NCBI GenBank assembly: GCA_019638975.1
Contig: JAHBST010000010.1
Span: 1-39,415, forward strand
Direction: 5' to 3'
Source: Cryobacterium sp.
GTDB taxonomy: Bacteria; Actinomycetota; Actinomycetes; Actinomycetales; Microbacteriaceae
DNA length: 39,415 nucleotides
Below are positions 8,393-17,298 of this stretch, piece by piece (the first letter of the stretch is position 1; the number at the start of each line of letters is the position of its first letter). The notes below the pieces were generated by a model that was not told the origin of the DNA, did not search any database, and saw nothing but the letters and a program-made list of their open reading frames with translations. The position numbers were made by a program, and so were the translations under genes.

Positions 8393-9610
8393 TTATGCGA
8401 GCGGCAGCTGCACTCGCCTTCGCACGCGGCGGCTGATCACGCGATCGCTGATGAGAATGAGGATGATCGCTCCGCCGAGCACGGCCGCGTCGACGAAGGG
8501 GAGCGTCGGCAGCCCCCATCCGTCGAGAATCATCGCCCCGACGAGCGCGCCCCCGCCGATTCCGATGTTGAAGGATGTCGTCACGAGCGCCGACGACAAG
8601 TCGCGCAATTGCGGAGATGCCGTGTGCAGCGCGCGCGTCTGAAGCAGAGCCGGCACGCCTCCCATCGCCGCTCCCCACACGACGATGACGACGATCACGA
8701 GAACCTGTTGGGAGGGGAACAGGCCCATCGCGAGAACCGCGACAGCGACCAGAAGAACGCTGACAATGAGGCCCAGCCGCGGGAATCTGCCGCCGACGAA
8801 GCCGACGAGCGCGAGCCCCACCGCTCCGGAGATCCCGTAAACAAGAAGCAGCGTGCTCACGGAGGCTCCCGGGAAGCCGTTGACGTCCGTGAAGAACGGC
8901 ACGACGTACGTGTAGTAGAGGTTGTGTCCGATCATGATCGTCAGAGTGATCGCCCCGACGAGCACGACCCCGGGCAGTGTCGTGTCTCGCCGCAGCGGAA
9001 GTGCGATCTCCCCCGTTTTGACCGGATGCCGATGATTGACGCGGGGAACGAACCTGGCGACGAGCACGACGAGAACGAGAATCACGGCCCCAATGGCGAC
9101 GAAGGCGAGTCGCCATCCGAGCAAATGGCCGATCGCGGTGCCCGCGGGAACGCCGAGCACGAAAGCCGCCGAGCCACCCGCGGCCGTGATGGCTACCGCA
9201 CGGGCGAGGTGTCTCGGCCCGACGAGGTGCCCCGGATAGGCGCCGACGACCGCCCAGAACAGGCCGTGAGCAAGCCCGCCGAGCACACGCGTCGCAACCA
9301 TGAATTCGTAGTTGGGCGCGATCGCGCCCAGAAAATTCGTCGCGGCGAATACTCCCAGCACGATGAGAATGAGCGGTTTGCGCGGAAAGCGTCGGGTGAG
9401 GCCTGTGAGTGCCGCGGCGGAAACCACCACGGTCGCGGCAAACACCGTGATAAGCAATCCGATTTGCGATTGCGAGACACTCAACCCGATGGCCATTTGC
9501 GGCAAGAGACCGGTCGGAAGGAATTCGCTCGTCACCGTCACGAAGATCGCGCCCGCGAGAGTGATCAATCCCACCCAGGGAAATTCGGTAGCGGGTTTCG
9601 GCGCAGGCAT
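8393..9610 (-). CDS. MFS drug/sugar exporter, AraJ-like
   Basis: This 405-residue protein has about 12 hydrophobic helices and the DHA1/AraJ-type start (FVTVTSEFLPTGLLPQMA) with a first cytoplasmic loop RFPRKPLILI. Members export sugars, drugs or metabolites by proton antiport; the substrate here cannot be told. ATG 9610 follows a short AGGGG, and longer readings upstream are low-complexity. It lies directly upstream of csoR on the same strand, and its stop touches the CsoR operator, so readthrough into the copper operon is possible. Confidence 0.85.
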   Translation of the reverse strand: MPAPKPATEFPWVGLITLAGAIFVTVTSEFLPTGLLPQMAIGLSVSQSQIGLLITVFAATVVVSAAALTGLTRRFPRKPLILIVLGVFAATNFLGAIAPNYEFMVATRVLGGLAHGLFWAVVGAYPGHLVGPRHLARAVAITAAGGSAAFVLGVPAGTAIGHLLGWRLAFVAIGAVILVLVVLVARFVPRVNHRHPVKTGEIALPLRRDTTLPGVVLVGAITLTIMIGHNLYYTYVVPFFTDVNGFPGASVSTLLLVYGISGAVGLALVGFVGGRFPRLGLIVSVLLVAVAVLAMGLFPSQQVLVIVVIVVWGAAMGGVPALLQTRALHTASPQLRDLSSALVTTSFNIGIGGGALVGAMILDGWGLPTLPFVDAAVLGGAIILILISDRVISRRVRRRVQLPLA

Positions 9611-9726
9611 GCCCCTAAGTCCTCGTGTTGTGTGGTGCGTGAAGCCGCCCGCTGGATGCCGCAGTCGACGACATCCATCCCAGCGTATCGCGCCGTCCAC
9701 CGGAATCCTGCGTCCACAGGGGAGGC

Positions 9727-9846
9727 GATGCACGTCGCGCTGGGGCCCGCCGCGGTCGACGTCGACGGCGTTCCCTTGCGCCATCGCGCAACGAACCTGG
9801 CCGACCCGCACGATGAAAGCTCACAAAATGCTGTGAGTTTTGTGTA
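9727..9846 (+). CDS. Possible 39-residue ORF of unknown function
   Basis: ATG 9727 has a good ribosome site (GGGGAGGC) at the right distance. The first 26 codons show G/C-rich third positions like real genes here. The peptide begins MHVALGPAAVDVDGVPLRHR. The VDVDGVPLRHR stretch is loosely like the opening of some alpha/beta-hydrolases, so it could be a gene remnant, but the match is too short to trust. The last codons run through the palindrome at 9817-9840. It may equally be non-coding. Confidence 0.25.
9817..9840. promoter_or_regulatory. 24-bp palindrome, possible operator
   Basis: AAGCTCACA and TGTGAGTTT flank six bases and match at 8 of 9 positions. It sits just upstream of a possible -10 box (9845-9850) and about 100 bp before the beta-helix gene. 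Its half-sites are turned outward compared with a CRP site, so the binding protein is unknown. Confidence 0.4.
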
Positions 9847-9939
9847 GGGTAGGTCACGCGCCGCCCACGGATATATCGCCCGTCTCGCGCATCATCCCGA
9901 CCGATTTCCACCGCATCAGAACACTGAAAAGGTCAGACC

Positions 9940-11994
9940 GTGAGAACCAAAAAGACATCCCGAGTTCTTCTTTCCGGCACGAGCGCCCTGGCGCTCGCGT
10001 TTGCCGGCATCGCCCTGAGCGCCGGCCCGGCATCGGCAACGGGCAGTACCGTCAGCATCACGGCGGATGCCGGTGCGGGAAGCCTTCGGCAGGCGATCAT
10101 CGATGCGAACGCAGACGCCGCTGCCGACGTCATCACGATAACCGCAACAGGAACGATCACGCTCGCAAGCGACCTTCCTGCTATCACCGAGCCGGTGACA
10201 ATCACAGGTCCAGGTTCCGGCTCACTGACGATTGACGGAGAAGGTTTTGACGTCTTCACCGCGAACGCGGCGATCGCCATCATTATCAGCGGTGTCACCG
10301 TAGACGATGCAGGCATTTTTTCCGGCAGTGCCGGCATCGAGACCACCAGCGCGAGCCTGACACTTGACGACGTCACGGTCACTCAGTCGTACGCGGGAAT
10401 GACGGCCCAGGGCGGCAATGCCAAAGTGACCGATTCCACCTTCAGTGCCAACCAAAACTGGGGTGCCGGTTTGGACACGTCCGATTCAGGCTCTTCCTTC
10501 ACGAACACGACGTTCAGCGACAACGACGACGTCGGAATGTGGGCGAACCTCTACGGCACGGCCGACCTCGCAGTGACCAATTCGACCACCACGAGAAACG
10601 ACGACAACGGCATGGACGTCGACGCCTACGGATCATCCAGCGTGACAATGACGGACGTCGTCGCCGACCGTAATCAGTATTACGGATTTGAAATGGATTT
10701 CGAAGATGACGCGACCGGCACGTTCACGAGAACAACCGCGACCTTCAACGACGAAGACGGTATCAACATCGATCTCGACAATCGCTCGGTCGTTTCCTTC
10801 ACGACAACAGTCGCCAACGACAATGACAGCGACGGTCTCGAGGCGGACGTCTACAAGCATGCGAAGTTCACCGCGAAGGGTTTCACGGGCGCGCGCAATG
10901 GCGCGGACGGTTTCGATGTGTCGGCGTACACGGGGGGTACGGTCATTGCCTCGAACGTCACGGTCTCAGAGAGCGACGACAACGGGGTCGAGGTCGAATC
11001 CGAAGGAATTTCGGGAAGCGGGCCATTCAGCCAGGTCACGCTCACGAACGTGAACTCGACCTCATCGGGAACGTCTGGAATCGACTTCGAGGTGACCCAG
11101 GGCGGCAACGCATCCCTGACCTCGTCGACAGTATCGGCGAACCCCAAACGAGGCATCACGATTGACAGCGACGCCGCGAACTCTGCGGGCTCCGTGATCA
11201 AGATTTCCAAGACGACCGTGAAGAACAACGGTGACTCGTCCAAAAACGGTGGCGGCATCGCGATCGTCAACACTCACGAACTCACGGTCAACATCACCGA
11301 CAGCACCATTTCGGGGAATGCAGGCGGACAGGGCGGCGGCGTCTATGCCCGCTACAGCACCGACTCGACGAGCACGCTATCCATCGTCAACTCCACGATT
11401 TCGGGCAACTCGGGCGACATCGGTGGCGGCGCCTATTTGCGAAGCAATGCTGGAGCGCACGTGTCGATCCTGAACAGCACGATCACCGACAACACGACGA
11501 ACACGGGTGGCGGGCCGACGTCGGCGGTGTATCTGCAAGGCACCGCGAATCAGATCAGGAACTCGATCATCGGCGGCAATTCTGCGAGCGACCTCGATAT
11601 CGAGCCGGGTACGGCCGTGACCGTCGATTACAGCCTCATCCAGGTGGCTGACTCCAACGTCTCGGCTGACGTGTCCTCGGGTACCGGCAACATCGTCGGA
11701 GTCGACCCGGGTTTGGGGCCTCTCGCGAACAACGGAGGTTCTACACTCACGCACTTGCCGAACAGCAACAGCCCCGTGATCAATGCCGGTGATCCTGCGT
11801 TCAGCGGACTCACCGGTGACCAGCGGGGCCAGAGTCGCGTCGTCACGAGAATCGACATGGGCGCGGTTGAACTTCAGCCCGCTCTCGCTGTCACCGGTTC
11901 GGACGCCGCACTGCCCCTTGCCGGTGGAGCACTCATTCTCATGGTCACCGGCGGTTTCCTGTTGGTCGTGCGGAGGCGGTTCGCCCTTCGCTAG
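9940..11994 (+). CDS. Surface beta-helix protein with LAxTG sorting signal
   Basis: This 684-residue protein begins with a signal peptide (about 1-34, ending ASA). A CSLREA-like opening follows (GSLRQAIIDANADAAADVI). About 550 residues of right-handed beta-helix repeats come next, rich in T-x-S/D, N-D-D-x-G and Asn ladders. A choice-of-anchor Q-type end (NSPVINAGDPAF, then DQRGQSR and IDMGAVEL) leads to the tail. The last 37 residues are a cell-wall sorting signal: LAVTG (649-653), a hydrophobic helix and RRRFALR. LAxTG is the class E sortase motif of actinobacteria. The GTG start has AAAGG upstream. Likely roles are adhesion or polysaccharide binding; no catalytic site is visible. No sortase gene lies in the window. 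Confidence 0.85.
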   Translation: MRTKKTSRVLLSGTSALALAFAGIALSAGPASATGSTVSITADAGAGSLRQAIIDANADAAADVITITATGTITLASDLPAITEPVTITGPGSGSLTIDGEGFDVFTANAAIAIIISGVTVDDAGIFSGSAGIETTSASLTLDDVTVTQSYAGMTAQGGNAKVTDSTFSANQNWGAGLDTSDSGSSFTNTTFSDNDDVGMWANLYGTADLAVTNSTTTRNDDNGMDVDAYGSSSVTMTDVVADRNQYYGFEMDFEDDATGTFTRTTATFNDEDGINIDLDNRSVVSFTTTVANDNDSDGLEADVYKHAKFTAKGFTGARNGADGFDVSAYTGGTVIASNVTVSESDDNGVEVESEGISGSGPFSQVTLTNVNSTSSGTSGIDFEVTQGGNASLTSSTVSANPKRGITIDSDAANSAGSVIKISKTTVKNNGDSSKNGGGIAIVNTHELTVNITDSTISGNAGGQGGGVYARYSTDSTSTLSIVNSTISGNSGDIGGGAYLRSNAGAHVSILNSTITDNTTNTGGGPTSAVYLQGTANQIRNSIIGGNSASDLDIEPGTAVTVDYSLIQVADSNVSADVSSGTGNIVGVDPGLGPLANNGGSTLTHLPNSNSPVINAGDPAFSGLTGDQRGQSRVVTRIDMGAVELQPALAVTGSDAALPLAGGALILMVTGGFLLVVRRRFALR

Positions 11995-12020
11995 ACATCC
12001 CGGGTCGATAGGCTGAGGAA

Positions 12021-12422
12021 GTGCCCGCGACTCCCGTCAACGCTCGCCAGCAGGAGGGCGAGACGACACGAGTGCGCGTTGGCCCCAATGACGTCGTGCG
12101 CCTGATTTTGGAACTTTTCGCCTTCTTCTCACTCGGCTACTGGGGGTATCTGGCCTGGCCGTTCCCCTGGCCCGGTGCGCTGTTCATGATCGGCACACCG
12201 CTCTTCGCCATCGTCGTGTGGGGTTTGTTCCGCTCTCCCAAAGCGCGAATTCCACTCGACCTCGTCGGTCGCGGAATCGTGGAGATCGCTGTCATGGGTT
12301 CGGCCGTGATCGCGTGGACCATGCTGGGGCAGCCGATCGTCGCGGTCGTATTCGGGGTCATCGCGCTCGTCAGCGGGGCGATCAATCTCCGACGGGAATC
12401 CGACGGGGAAAGATCAGCATGA
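12021..12422 (+). CDS. YrdB-like (DUF2568) small membrane protein
   Basis: This protein of up to 133 residues has four hydrophobic helices (about 27-45, 50-70, 85-105 and 108-123). Phrases such as LELFAFFSLGYWGYLAW and PLFAIVVWGLFRSPKA are typical of the YrdB/DUF2568 family, whose function is not known. Two starts are possible: GTG 12021, with an AGGA very close to it, or GTG 12072, which begins at VRVGPNDVVRL and has AGGAGG somewhat far upstream. Its stop overlaps the nagA ATG (ATGA), so the two are translated together. Confidence 0.75.
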   Translation: MPATPVNARQQEGETTRVRVGPNDVVRLILELFAFFSLGYWGYLAWPFPWPGALFMIGTPLFAIVVWGLFRSPKARIPLDLVGRGIVEIAVMGSAVIAWTMLGQPIVAVVFGVIALVSGAINLRRESDGERSA

Positions 12423-13561
12423 GCATCCTCTTGTACGGCGCACGCAAGCTCGATGTCGATGGCCAGGTCGATGATTTCTGGATGCTTGCCCGCGACGACA
12501 CGATTGTCGAAACGGGAAACGGCCGCCCTCCCGAACCCGATGAGACGACTGATCGAATCGATCTCGGCGGCGATTGGCTGGTTCCCGGATTCATCGACCT
12601 GCACTGTCACGGCGGCGGCGGCCACTCCTACGATGGCGGGCCCGACGAGATCCGAGCCGCGATCGCCACTCATCGCTCGCACGGCACGACGAGATCGGTC
12701 GTGAGCCTCGTGGCGAATCCGATTGCGCAATTGCGGGCGAGCCTCGCGATTGTCGCGGACCTCGCCGAGAACGACCCGACCATCCTCGGATCGCATCTTG
12801 AGGGGCCTTTCCTCGCCGTGGATCGCCGCGGCGCCCACAATCCCGCATTCGTGAAGGAACCGCAGCCCTTCGAGGTCGAGGAACTCATCGGCGCCGGCCG
12901 AGGGTCTTTACTGCAACTCACTCTCGCGCCCGAACTGCCCGGCGCACTCGAAGCGATCGATGTTCTCGTCGAGGCGGGGGTCGCGGTTGCGATCGGTCAC
13001 AGCGACGCGGACTTCGAGCTCGCGCACGAGGCGTTCGATCGCGGTGCGCGCATCCTCACGCACGCCTTCAACGCGATGAATGGGATACACCACCGAGCTC
13101 CTGGCCCGATCGTCGCGGCGTTCGAGGATGACCGCGTGACCATCGAGCTCATTCTCGACGGCCTTCACGTGCATCCGGATGTCGCGGGCATGACGTTCCG
13201 CTCCGCACCCGGCCGCATCGCGCTCGTCACCGACGCCATGGCAGCGGCAGGTTCGAGCGACGGCGATTACCCTCTCGGTTCACTCAATGTCACCGTGAAG
13301 GACGGACTCGCCGTCTTGCGCGGGACGCAGACTATTGCCGGGTCGACCTTGACGCAGGATGCTGCGTTGCGGTGCGCCGTCGAACACGCGGGCGTGCATC
13401 CGGTCGACGCGGTCGCCGCTCTCACGACGGTGCCGGCGAAAGCGCTCGGACTCGAACATCGCCTGGGTCGCCTCGCGCCGGGGTACGCAGCCGATGCCGT
13501 CGCGCTCGACCACGGCCTGCAGGTGCAGCGGGTGTGGGCGAACGGGCTCGCTGTCAACTGA
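12419..13561 (+). CDS. nagA: N-acetylglucosamine-6-phosphate deacetylase
   Basis: This 380-residue amidohydrolase converts GlcNAc-6-phosphate to glucosamine-6-phosphate and acetate. The metal-binding motif is DLHCHGG (H62, H64), the ligand E128 lies in GSHLEGPF, and IGHSDAD, THAFNAMNGIHHR and the catalytic-Asp strand LVTDAMAAAG follow in family order. The start overlaps the YrdB-like stop. It faces nagB, with only 13 bp between the two stops. The enzyme is therefore transcribed apart from the minus-strand operon that makes its substrate and uses its product. Confidence 0.95.
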   Translation: MSILLYGARKLDVDGQVDDFWMLARDDTIVETGNGRPPEPDETTDRIDLGGDWLVPGFIDLHCHGGGGHSYDGGPDEIRAAIATHRSHGTTRSVVSLVANPIAQLRASLAIVADLAENDPTILGSHLEGPFLAVDRRGAHNPAFVKEPQPFEVEELIGAGRGSLLQLTLAPELPGALEAIDVLVEAGVAVAIGHSDADFELAHEAFDRGARILTHAFNAMNGIHHRAPGPIVAAFEDDRVTIELILDGLHVHPDVAGMTFRSAPGRIALVTDAMAAAGSSDGDYPLGSLNVTVKDGLAVLRGTQTIAGSTLTQDAALRCAVEHAGVHPVDAVAALTTVPAKALGLEHRLGRLAPGYAADAVALDHGLQVQRVWANGLAVN

Positions 13562-13574
13562 CGGCAGCTGCGAA

Positions 13575-14342
13575 TCACTTCTCCCAGTCGAGCCGGTGCT
13601 CCCAGGCGAATCGGTAGTAGTCGGCGTAGTCGAGCCTGGATCCCGCCGCCTCATCCACGATGACCGTGACGCGCGGGTGCAATTGAATCACGGAGCCCGG
13701 CAGTCTCGACGTCAGCGGACCCTCCACGGCGCCCGCAACCGTTTCCGCTTTCGCTTCGCCGAAGGCGAGGAGGACGAGGTGATGGGCACGGAGGATCGTT
13801 CCGAGGCCCTGCGTGATGCAATGCGTCGGCACATCGTCGAGTGAGGAAAAAAAGCGGGCATTATCGCGGCGCGTTTGCTCGGTGAGCGTTTTGATCCGTG
13901 TCAACGACGCGAAGGACGACCCGGGTTCGTTGAATCCGATGTGGCCCGTGCGACCGAGGCCCAACACTTGCAGATCTATTCCGCCCGCGGCATGAATCGC
14001 GTTTTCGTAGTCGGCGCCCGCGGTCTCGATCGGCCCGCTGTCGCCGGGAACATGGATGAGCTCTGGAGTGAGGCCGAGCGGTTCCACGACCTCCCGATCG
14101 ATCACGGCGCGATACGACTCGGGATGTCCCTCCGGGAGACCGACGTATTCGTCGAGAGCAAAGCCGCGCACGCGAGAGAGGTCGAGCCTTCGCTTCGCGA
14201 GAGCTGCCCACGTCGTGAGCGGAGTCGAGCCGGTCGCGAGCCCGAGCACGGCATCCGGCTTTCGGCTGATCAGCCGCTCAATTGCGTCTGCCGCGACCTC
14301 ACCGGCCTCGTCCGCGTCCCGCACGATGACGATTTCAGCCAT
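13575..14342 (-). CDS. nagB: Glucosamine-6-phosphate deaminase
   Basis: This 255-residue enzyme turns glucosamine-6-phosphate into fructose-6-phosphate and ammonia. It shows the phosphate loop ATGSTP (36-41), the catalytic LDEY (D64), and GHIGFNEPGSSF with H134 and E139. The residues before GH are R-T; E. coli has N-D there, with the Asp belonging to the catalytic relay, and Bacillus, as I recall, has Asn, so this position is unusual. The ATG overlaps the sugar-kinase stop by 8 bp. It is the last gene of the uptake operon and is convergent with nagA. Confidence 0.93.
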   Translation of the reverse strand: MAEIVIVRDADEAGEVAADAIERLISRKPDAVLGLATGSTPLTTWAALAKRRLDLSRVRGFALDEYVGLPEGHPESYRAVIDREVVEPLGLTPELIHVPGDSGPIETAGADYENAIHAAGGIDLQVLGLGRTGHIGFNEPGSSFASLTRIKTLTEQTRRDNARFFSSLDDVPTHCITQGLGTILRAHHLVLLAFGEAKAETVAGAVEGPLTSRLPGSVIQLHPRVTVIVDEAAGSRLDYADYYRFAWEHRLDWEK

Positions 14343-15357
14343 CCGCCGACCCTGCCGCTCCGACCGGCCGCGAGAGCAACGGCGATTCGGAGCGCAAAAA
14401 CACGGTCCCGTTTTCCACTCCGGATGCCCCCGCAAACGCCGCCCCGACAGCCGCCGAGGGGAACCCTGCCGGTACGAGCCGGACGCGCTGTGCGAGTTCG
14501 AGGGATGCGAGGAATGGCGACTCGAGAGCGCGTTGCGCGAGCACGGCTTTCACGCCCTCGAGAAGTTCCGAGCCGAGCGTCGCGATTCCTCCGCCGATGA
14601 CGACAAGGTCGACGTCGAACGTGAGAATGAGCACGCGTACCGCGGAAGCGACGCTTTCCAGTAAACGGTCGCGTACGTCGATCGCGGAAGAATCACCGGC
14701 GTCGGCAGCCTCGAACAAGTGCTGAGCGGGCTGCGGGTGCGCCGTCGGCCAGGCCAGAGCGATCGCCGAACCCGAAGCCATGAGCTCGAGGCAACCGCGC
14801 TGACCGCACGGGCACAACGGACCGGCGGGATCTACGGGAATGTGCCCGATTTCGCCCGCCGTGCCTCGTGCCCCACGCCACAATTGCCCGGCCACAACGA
14901 TCCCCGCCGCAAGACCCGTGCCCAGGTTCAAGTAGCCCATCGAGTGTTCGTTGGCATCGGGCCAGCCCTCTGCTTCGAGCAAGTGGAAAGCGCCGAGGGC
15001 CGCCGCGTTCACATCGTTCTCGATTCGCACAGGACGCCCGAGGCGAGTCGACAATTCGCTCCCCAGTTCCAGGCCGTCGACTCCGAGGTTGACCGCGTGT
15101 GCGACGCGTCCGGCCAGCGCATCGACTCGGCCGGGCACCCCGAGACCGATGGACGCAGCCTGGCTCACCGCGATGCCGGCGAGTTCGGCCACGCGCGTGA
15201 CGGCGTCGACCGCCGTCTGCAACACCGCGTCCGGCCCATATCCCGTGGTGAGCCGAAGCTGGTGCAGCAATTCGCCGTGCGAATCGATGATGACGGCATC
15301 CGTCTTCGTTCCCCCGATGTCGACACCGATGTGCAATTCAGGCCCTCCGCCATTCAT
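14335..15357 (-). CDS. ROK-family sugar kinase, probable GlcNAc kinase
   Basis: This 340-residue kinase has the ATP-binding DIGGTKTD (13-20), the catalytic-region motif ENDVNAAALG and the ROK zinc motif GHIPVDPAGPLCPCGQRGC. It has no DNA-binding domain, so it is an enzyme rather than a repressor. Its place between an ABC sugar importer and nagB, in a region with nagA and hexosaminidases, points to phosphorylation of GlcNAc to GlcNAc-6-phosphate. Glucose or N-acetylmannosamine as substrates are not excluded. The ATG overlaps the permease stop (ATGA) and the end overlaps the nagB start, so translation is tightly coupled. Confidence 0.88.
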   Translation of the reverse strand: MNGGGPELHIGVDIGGTKTDAVIIDSHGELLHQLRLTTGYGPDAVLQTAVDAVTRVAELAGIAVSQAASIGLGVPGRVDALAGRVAHAVNLGVDGLELGSELSTRLGRPVRIENDVNAAALGAFHLLEAEGWPDANEHSMGYLNLGTGLAAGIVVAGQLWRGARGTAGEIGHIPVDPAGPLCPCGQRGCLELMASGSAIALAWPTAHPQPAQHLFEAADAGDSSAIDVRDRLLESVASAVRVLILTFDVDLVVIGGGIATLGSELLEGVKAVLAQRALESPFLASLELAQRVRLVPAGFPSAAVGAAFAGASGVENGTVFLRSESPLLSRPVGAAGSADG

Positions 15358-16256
15358 CCCTTGACCGCCCCGCTCACGAGGCCTTGAGTCATCCGTCCCT
15401 GGATGACGAGAAAGAAGACGATCACGGGGATCGACATGAGCGTCGACCCGGCCATGATGGCGGCCCAGTTCGTCGTGCCGTGCGCAACCTGGAACGTGCG
15501 CAACCAGACGGGAAGCGTCATCATTTCGGGGCGCGACATCACGACAAGGGCGAGAAGGAACTCATTCCACGCCTGGATGAAGCCGAACACGCCCGTCGCG
15601 ACGAGACCCGGTGCCAGGAGCGGAAATGTGATCTTCCAAAACGCGCCCGTGCGCGAGAGACCATCGATCATTCCCGCCTCTTCAAGGTCGACGGGCACGC
15701 CGTTCACGAACCCGCGCAAAGTCCAGATGGTGAAGGGGAGGACGGTCGCGACATACACGAGCGTGAGTCCCGCGATCGTGTTGAGCAGCGACCAGTTGTC
15801 GAGCACGCGATACGTCGATACGATCATCGCTTCACCGGGGATCATTTGAACGATGAGGATCGTGAGGATGAACGACTTGCGGCTCCGGAAGCGGAATCGC
15901 GTGACCGCGAGCGAGGCCAGGAACGCGAAGACGAGCGCGATGATGACGGTGAAGATCGTCACCATGAGCGAGTTTCCGAGTGCCGGAAGGAATTGGGCTC
16001 GATCGGTCGCGAACAGCACGGTTTCGTAGTTGCGGAGAGTGAACGTCTTCGGCCAGAAGTTGACTTGCGACCCGATGATCTCGTTGTTGGGCTGGAACGA
16101 CGTCTGCAGCATCCAGTACACCGGAAAGGCCGCGCACGCGAACACGATGACTGCGAGCGCGCTCAGCAGGATCGAGGTGGCACGCTTCTTCGAGCTCCGC
16201 CGACGGTGTGGGATCGCCTTCACGACGGATGCCGGCCCGTCTGTCATGGCGCTCAC
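15354..16256 (-). CDS. ABC sugar transporter permease (MalG/DasC-like)
   Basis: This 300-residue inner-membrane subunit has six hydrophobic helices and the EAA loop (VDLEEAGMIDGLSRTGAFWKI), which docks the ATPase. Family features FPVYWMLQTSF near the N-terminus and GFIQAWNEFLLAL near the C-terminus mark it as the second permease of a CUT1 importer. Start GTG 16256 overlaps the stop of the first permease (GTGA) and has AGGAGG seven bases upstream, which favours it over the internal ATG nine bases later. No ATPase gene lies in the cluster, as is usual for actinobacterial importers that share an MsiK-type ATPase. Confidence 0.93.
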   Translation of the reverse strand: MSAMTDGPASVVKAIPHRRRSSKKRATSILLSALAVIVFACAAFPVYWMLQTSFQPNNEIIGSQVNFWPKTFTLRNYETVLFATDRAQFLPALGNSLMVTIFTVIIALVFAFLASLAVTRFRFRSRKSFILTILIVQMIPGEAMIVSTYRVLDNWSLLNTIAGLTLVYVATVLPFTIWTLRGFVNGVPVDLEEAGMIDGLSRTGAFWKITFPLLAPGLVATGVFGFIQAWNEFLLALVVMSRPEMMTLPVWLRTFQVAHGTTNWAAIMAGSTLMSIPVIVFFLVIQGRMTQGLVSGAVKG

Positions 16257-17215
16257 AATTGCTCCTCCTTGAGACTTTGCCGGACGTAGTAGAGGGAGAT
16301 CGCCATCATGAAGAAGACCGTGATCACGGCGATTGCGCCGCCTACGCCGTACTCGCCGGACCCGAGTGCGACCTGGTAGATGTAGACGCCGAGCGTCGAC
16401 GTCTGTTCGCGAATGCCGCCAATTCCCTGCAGTGCGAATATCTGCGTGAACACGCGAAGGTCCCAAATGACCTGGAGGATCGTGACGACGAGGAAGATCG
16501 ACCTCAGGTACGGAAACACGATGAGTCGAAACCGCTGCGTTCCACGCGCCCCATCCAGTTGCGCGGCCTCCATGATCTCGTCCGGAATCTGGGTGAGACC
16601 GGCGTAGACCGTGAACGCCACGAACGGGATCGCACCCCACACGACGATGAGTGTTGCCACGAAGAAGAAGCTGAGTGGATTGATGAGCCACGAGTGCGCG
16701 TGGAAATCGAGCCCGACGAGGTCGGTGAGCACGTAATTGACGACGCCGTACGACGTGTCGAACATCCAACCCCACACGATTGTGGCGGTGAGAGCCGGCA
16801 TGGCCCACGCGAGCAGCAGCCCGACCGACATGAGCACACGGAAGAATTTATTGAGCTTCGTCATGAGGAGCGCGACGAGTGTGCCTCCGACCATGGTCAC
16901 GACGACGTTCACGACGCAAAACAGGAGGCTGCGCACCATGACGTTCCAGTACGCAGGGTCGCCGAGAACTTTCGTGTAATTGTCGAGCCCGATGAACGGA
17001 GCGGGAGCCCCGAAAACCTGGGCTCGTCCGAACTCCTGGAACGAAATGATGAAGAGCTGGATGAGCGGCCAACCGATGACGATCATGAGCACCGCGGATG
17101 CCGGCAAAAGCAGCATGTACGGAGTGAAGCGGGCGCGTCGTTTCGCCGCCGACGTGCGCGGCGTCCCGGCAGGCACGCTCGGAGCGGAGGGCGAAGCCGC
17201 GGTCAATGAAGACAT
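16253..17215 (-). CDS. ABC sugar transporter permease (MalF/DasB-like)
   Basis: This 320-residue CUT1 permease has six helices, the first at about 29-50, and an EAA loop IMEAAQLDGARGTQRFRLIVFP. It pairs with the next gene to form the membrane channel. The ATG at 17215 is preceded by GGAGG at a seven-base spacing; a TTG six bases earlier is possible but less well placed. A 166-bp region with a strong hairpin separates it from the binding-protein gene upstream. Confidence 0.93.
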   Translation of the reverse strand: MSSLTAASPSAPSVPAGTPRTSAAKRRARFTPYMLLLPASAVLMIVIGWPLIQLFIISFQEFGRAQVFGAPAPFIGLDNYTKVLGDPAYWNVMVRSLLFCVVNVVVTMVGGTLVALLMTKLNKFFRVLMSVGLLLAWAMPALTATIVWGWMFDTSYGVVNYVLTDLVGLDFHAHSWLINPLSFFFVATLIVVWGAIPFVAFTVYAGLTQIPDEIMEAAQLDGARGTQRFRLIVFPYLRSIFLVVTILQVIWDLRVFTQIFALQGIGGIREQTSTLGVYIYQVALGSGEYGVGGAIAVITVFFMMAISLYYVRQSLKEEQL

Positions 17216-17298
17216 AGTCAATCCTCCCGCCTCACGGTTGGTCGAATTCGGATGCGCGCCGGATGCGGTTCGCGCTTAAGATGGGGCCTGTGCCCCGG

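Larger units (their letters stand above)
9611..9939. other. 329-bp divergent intergenic region
   Basis: This region separates the MFS gene (-) from the beta-helix protein gene (+). It holds a possible short plus-strand ORF (9727-9846), a 24-bp palindrome (9817-9840), and a possible -10 box TAGGGT (9845-9850) for the rightward gene. Apart from these I see no RNA gene or riboswitch. Confidence 0.5.

Noticed and set aside
9820-9837. CRP-type site
   Set aside because: The half-sites are inverted compared with TGTGA-N6-TCACA.
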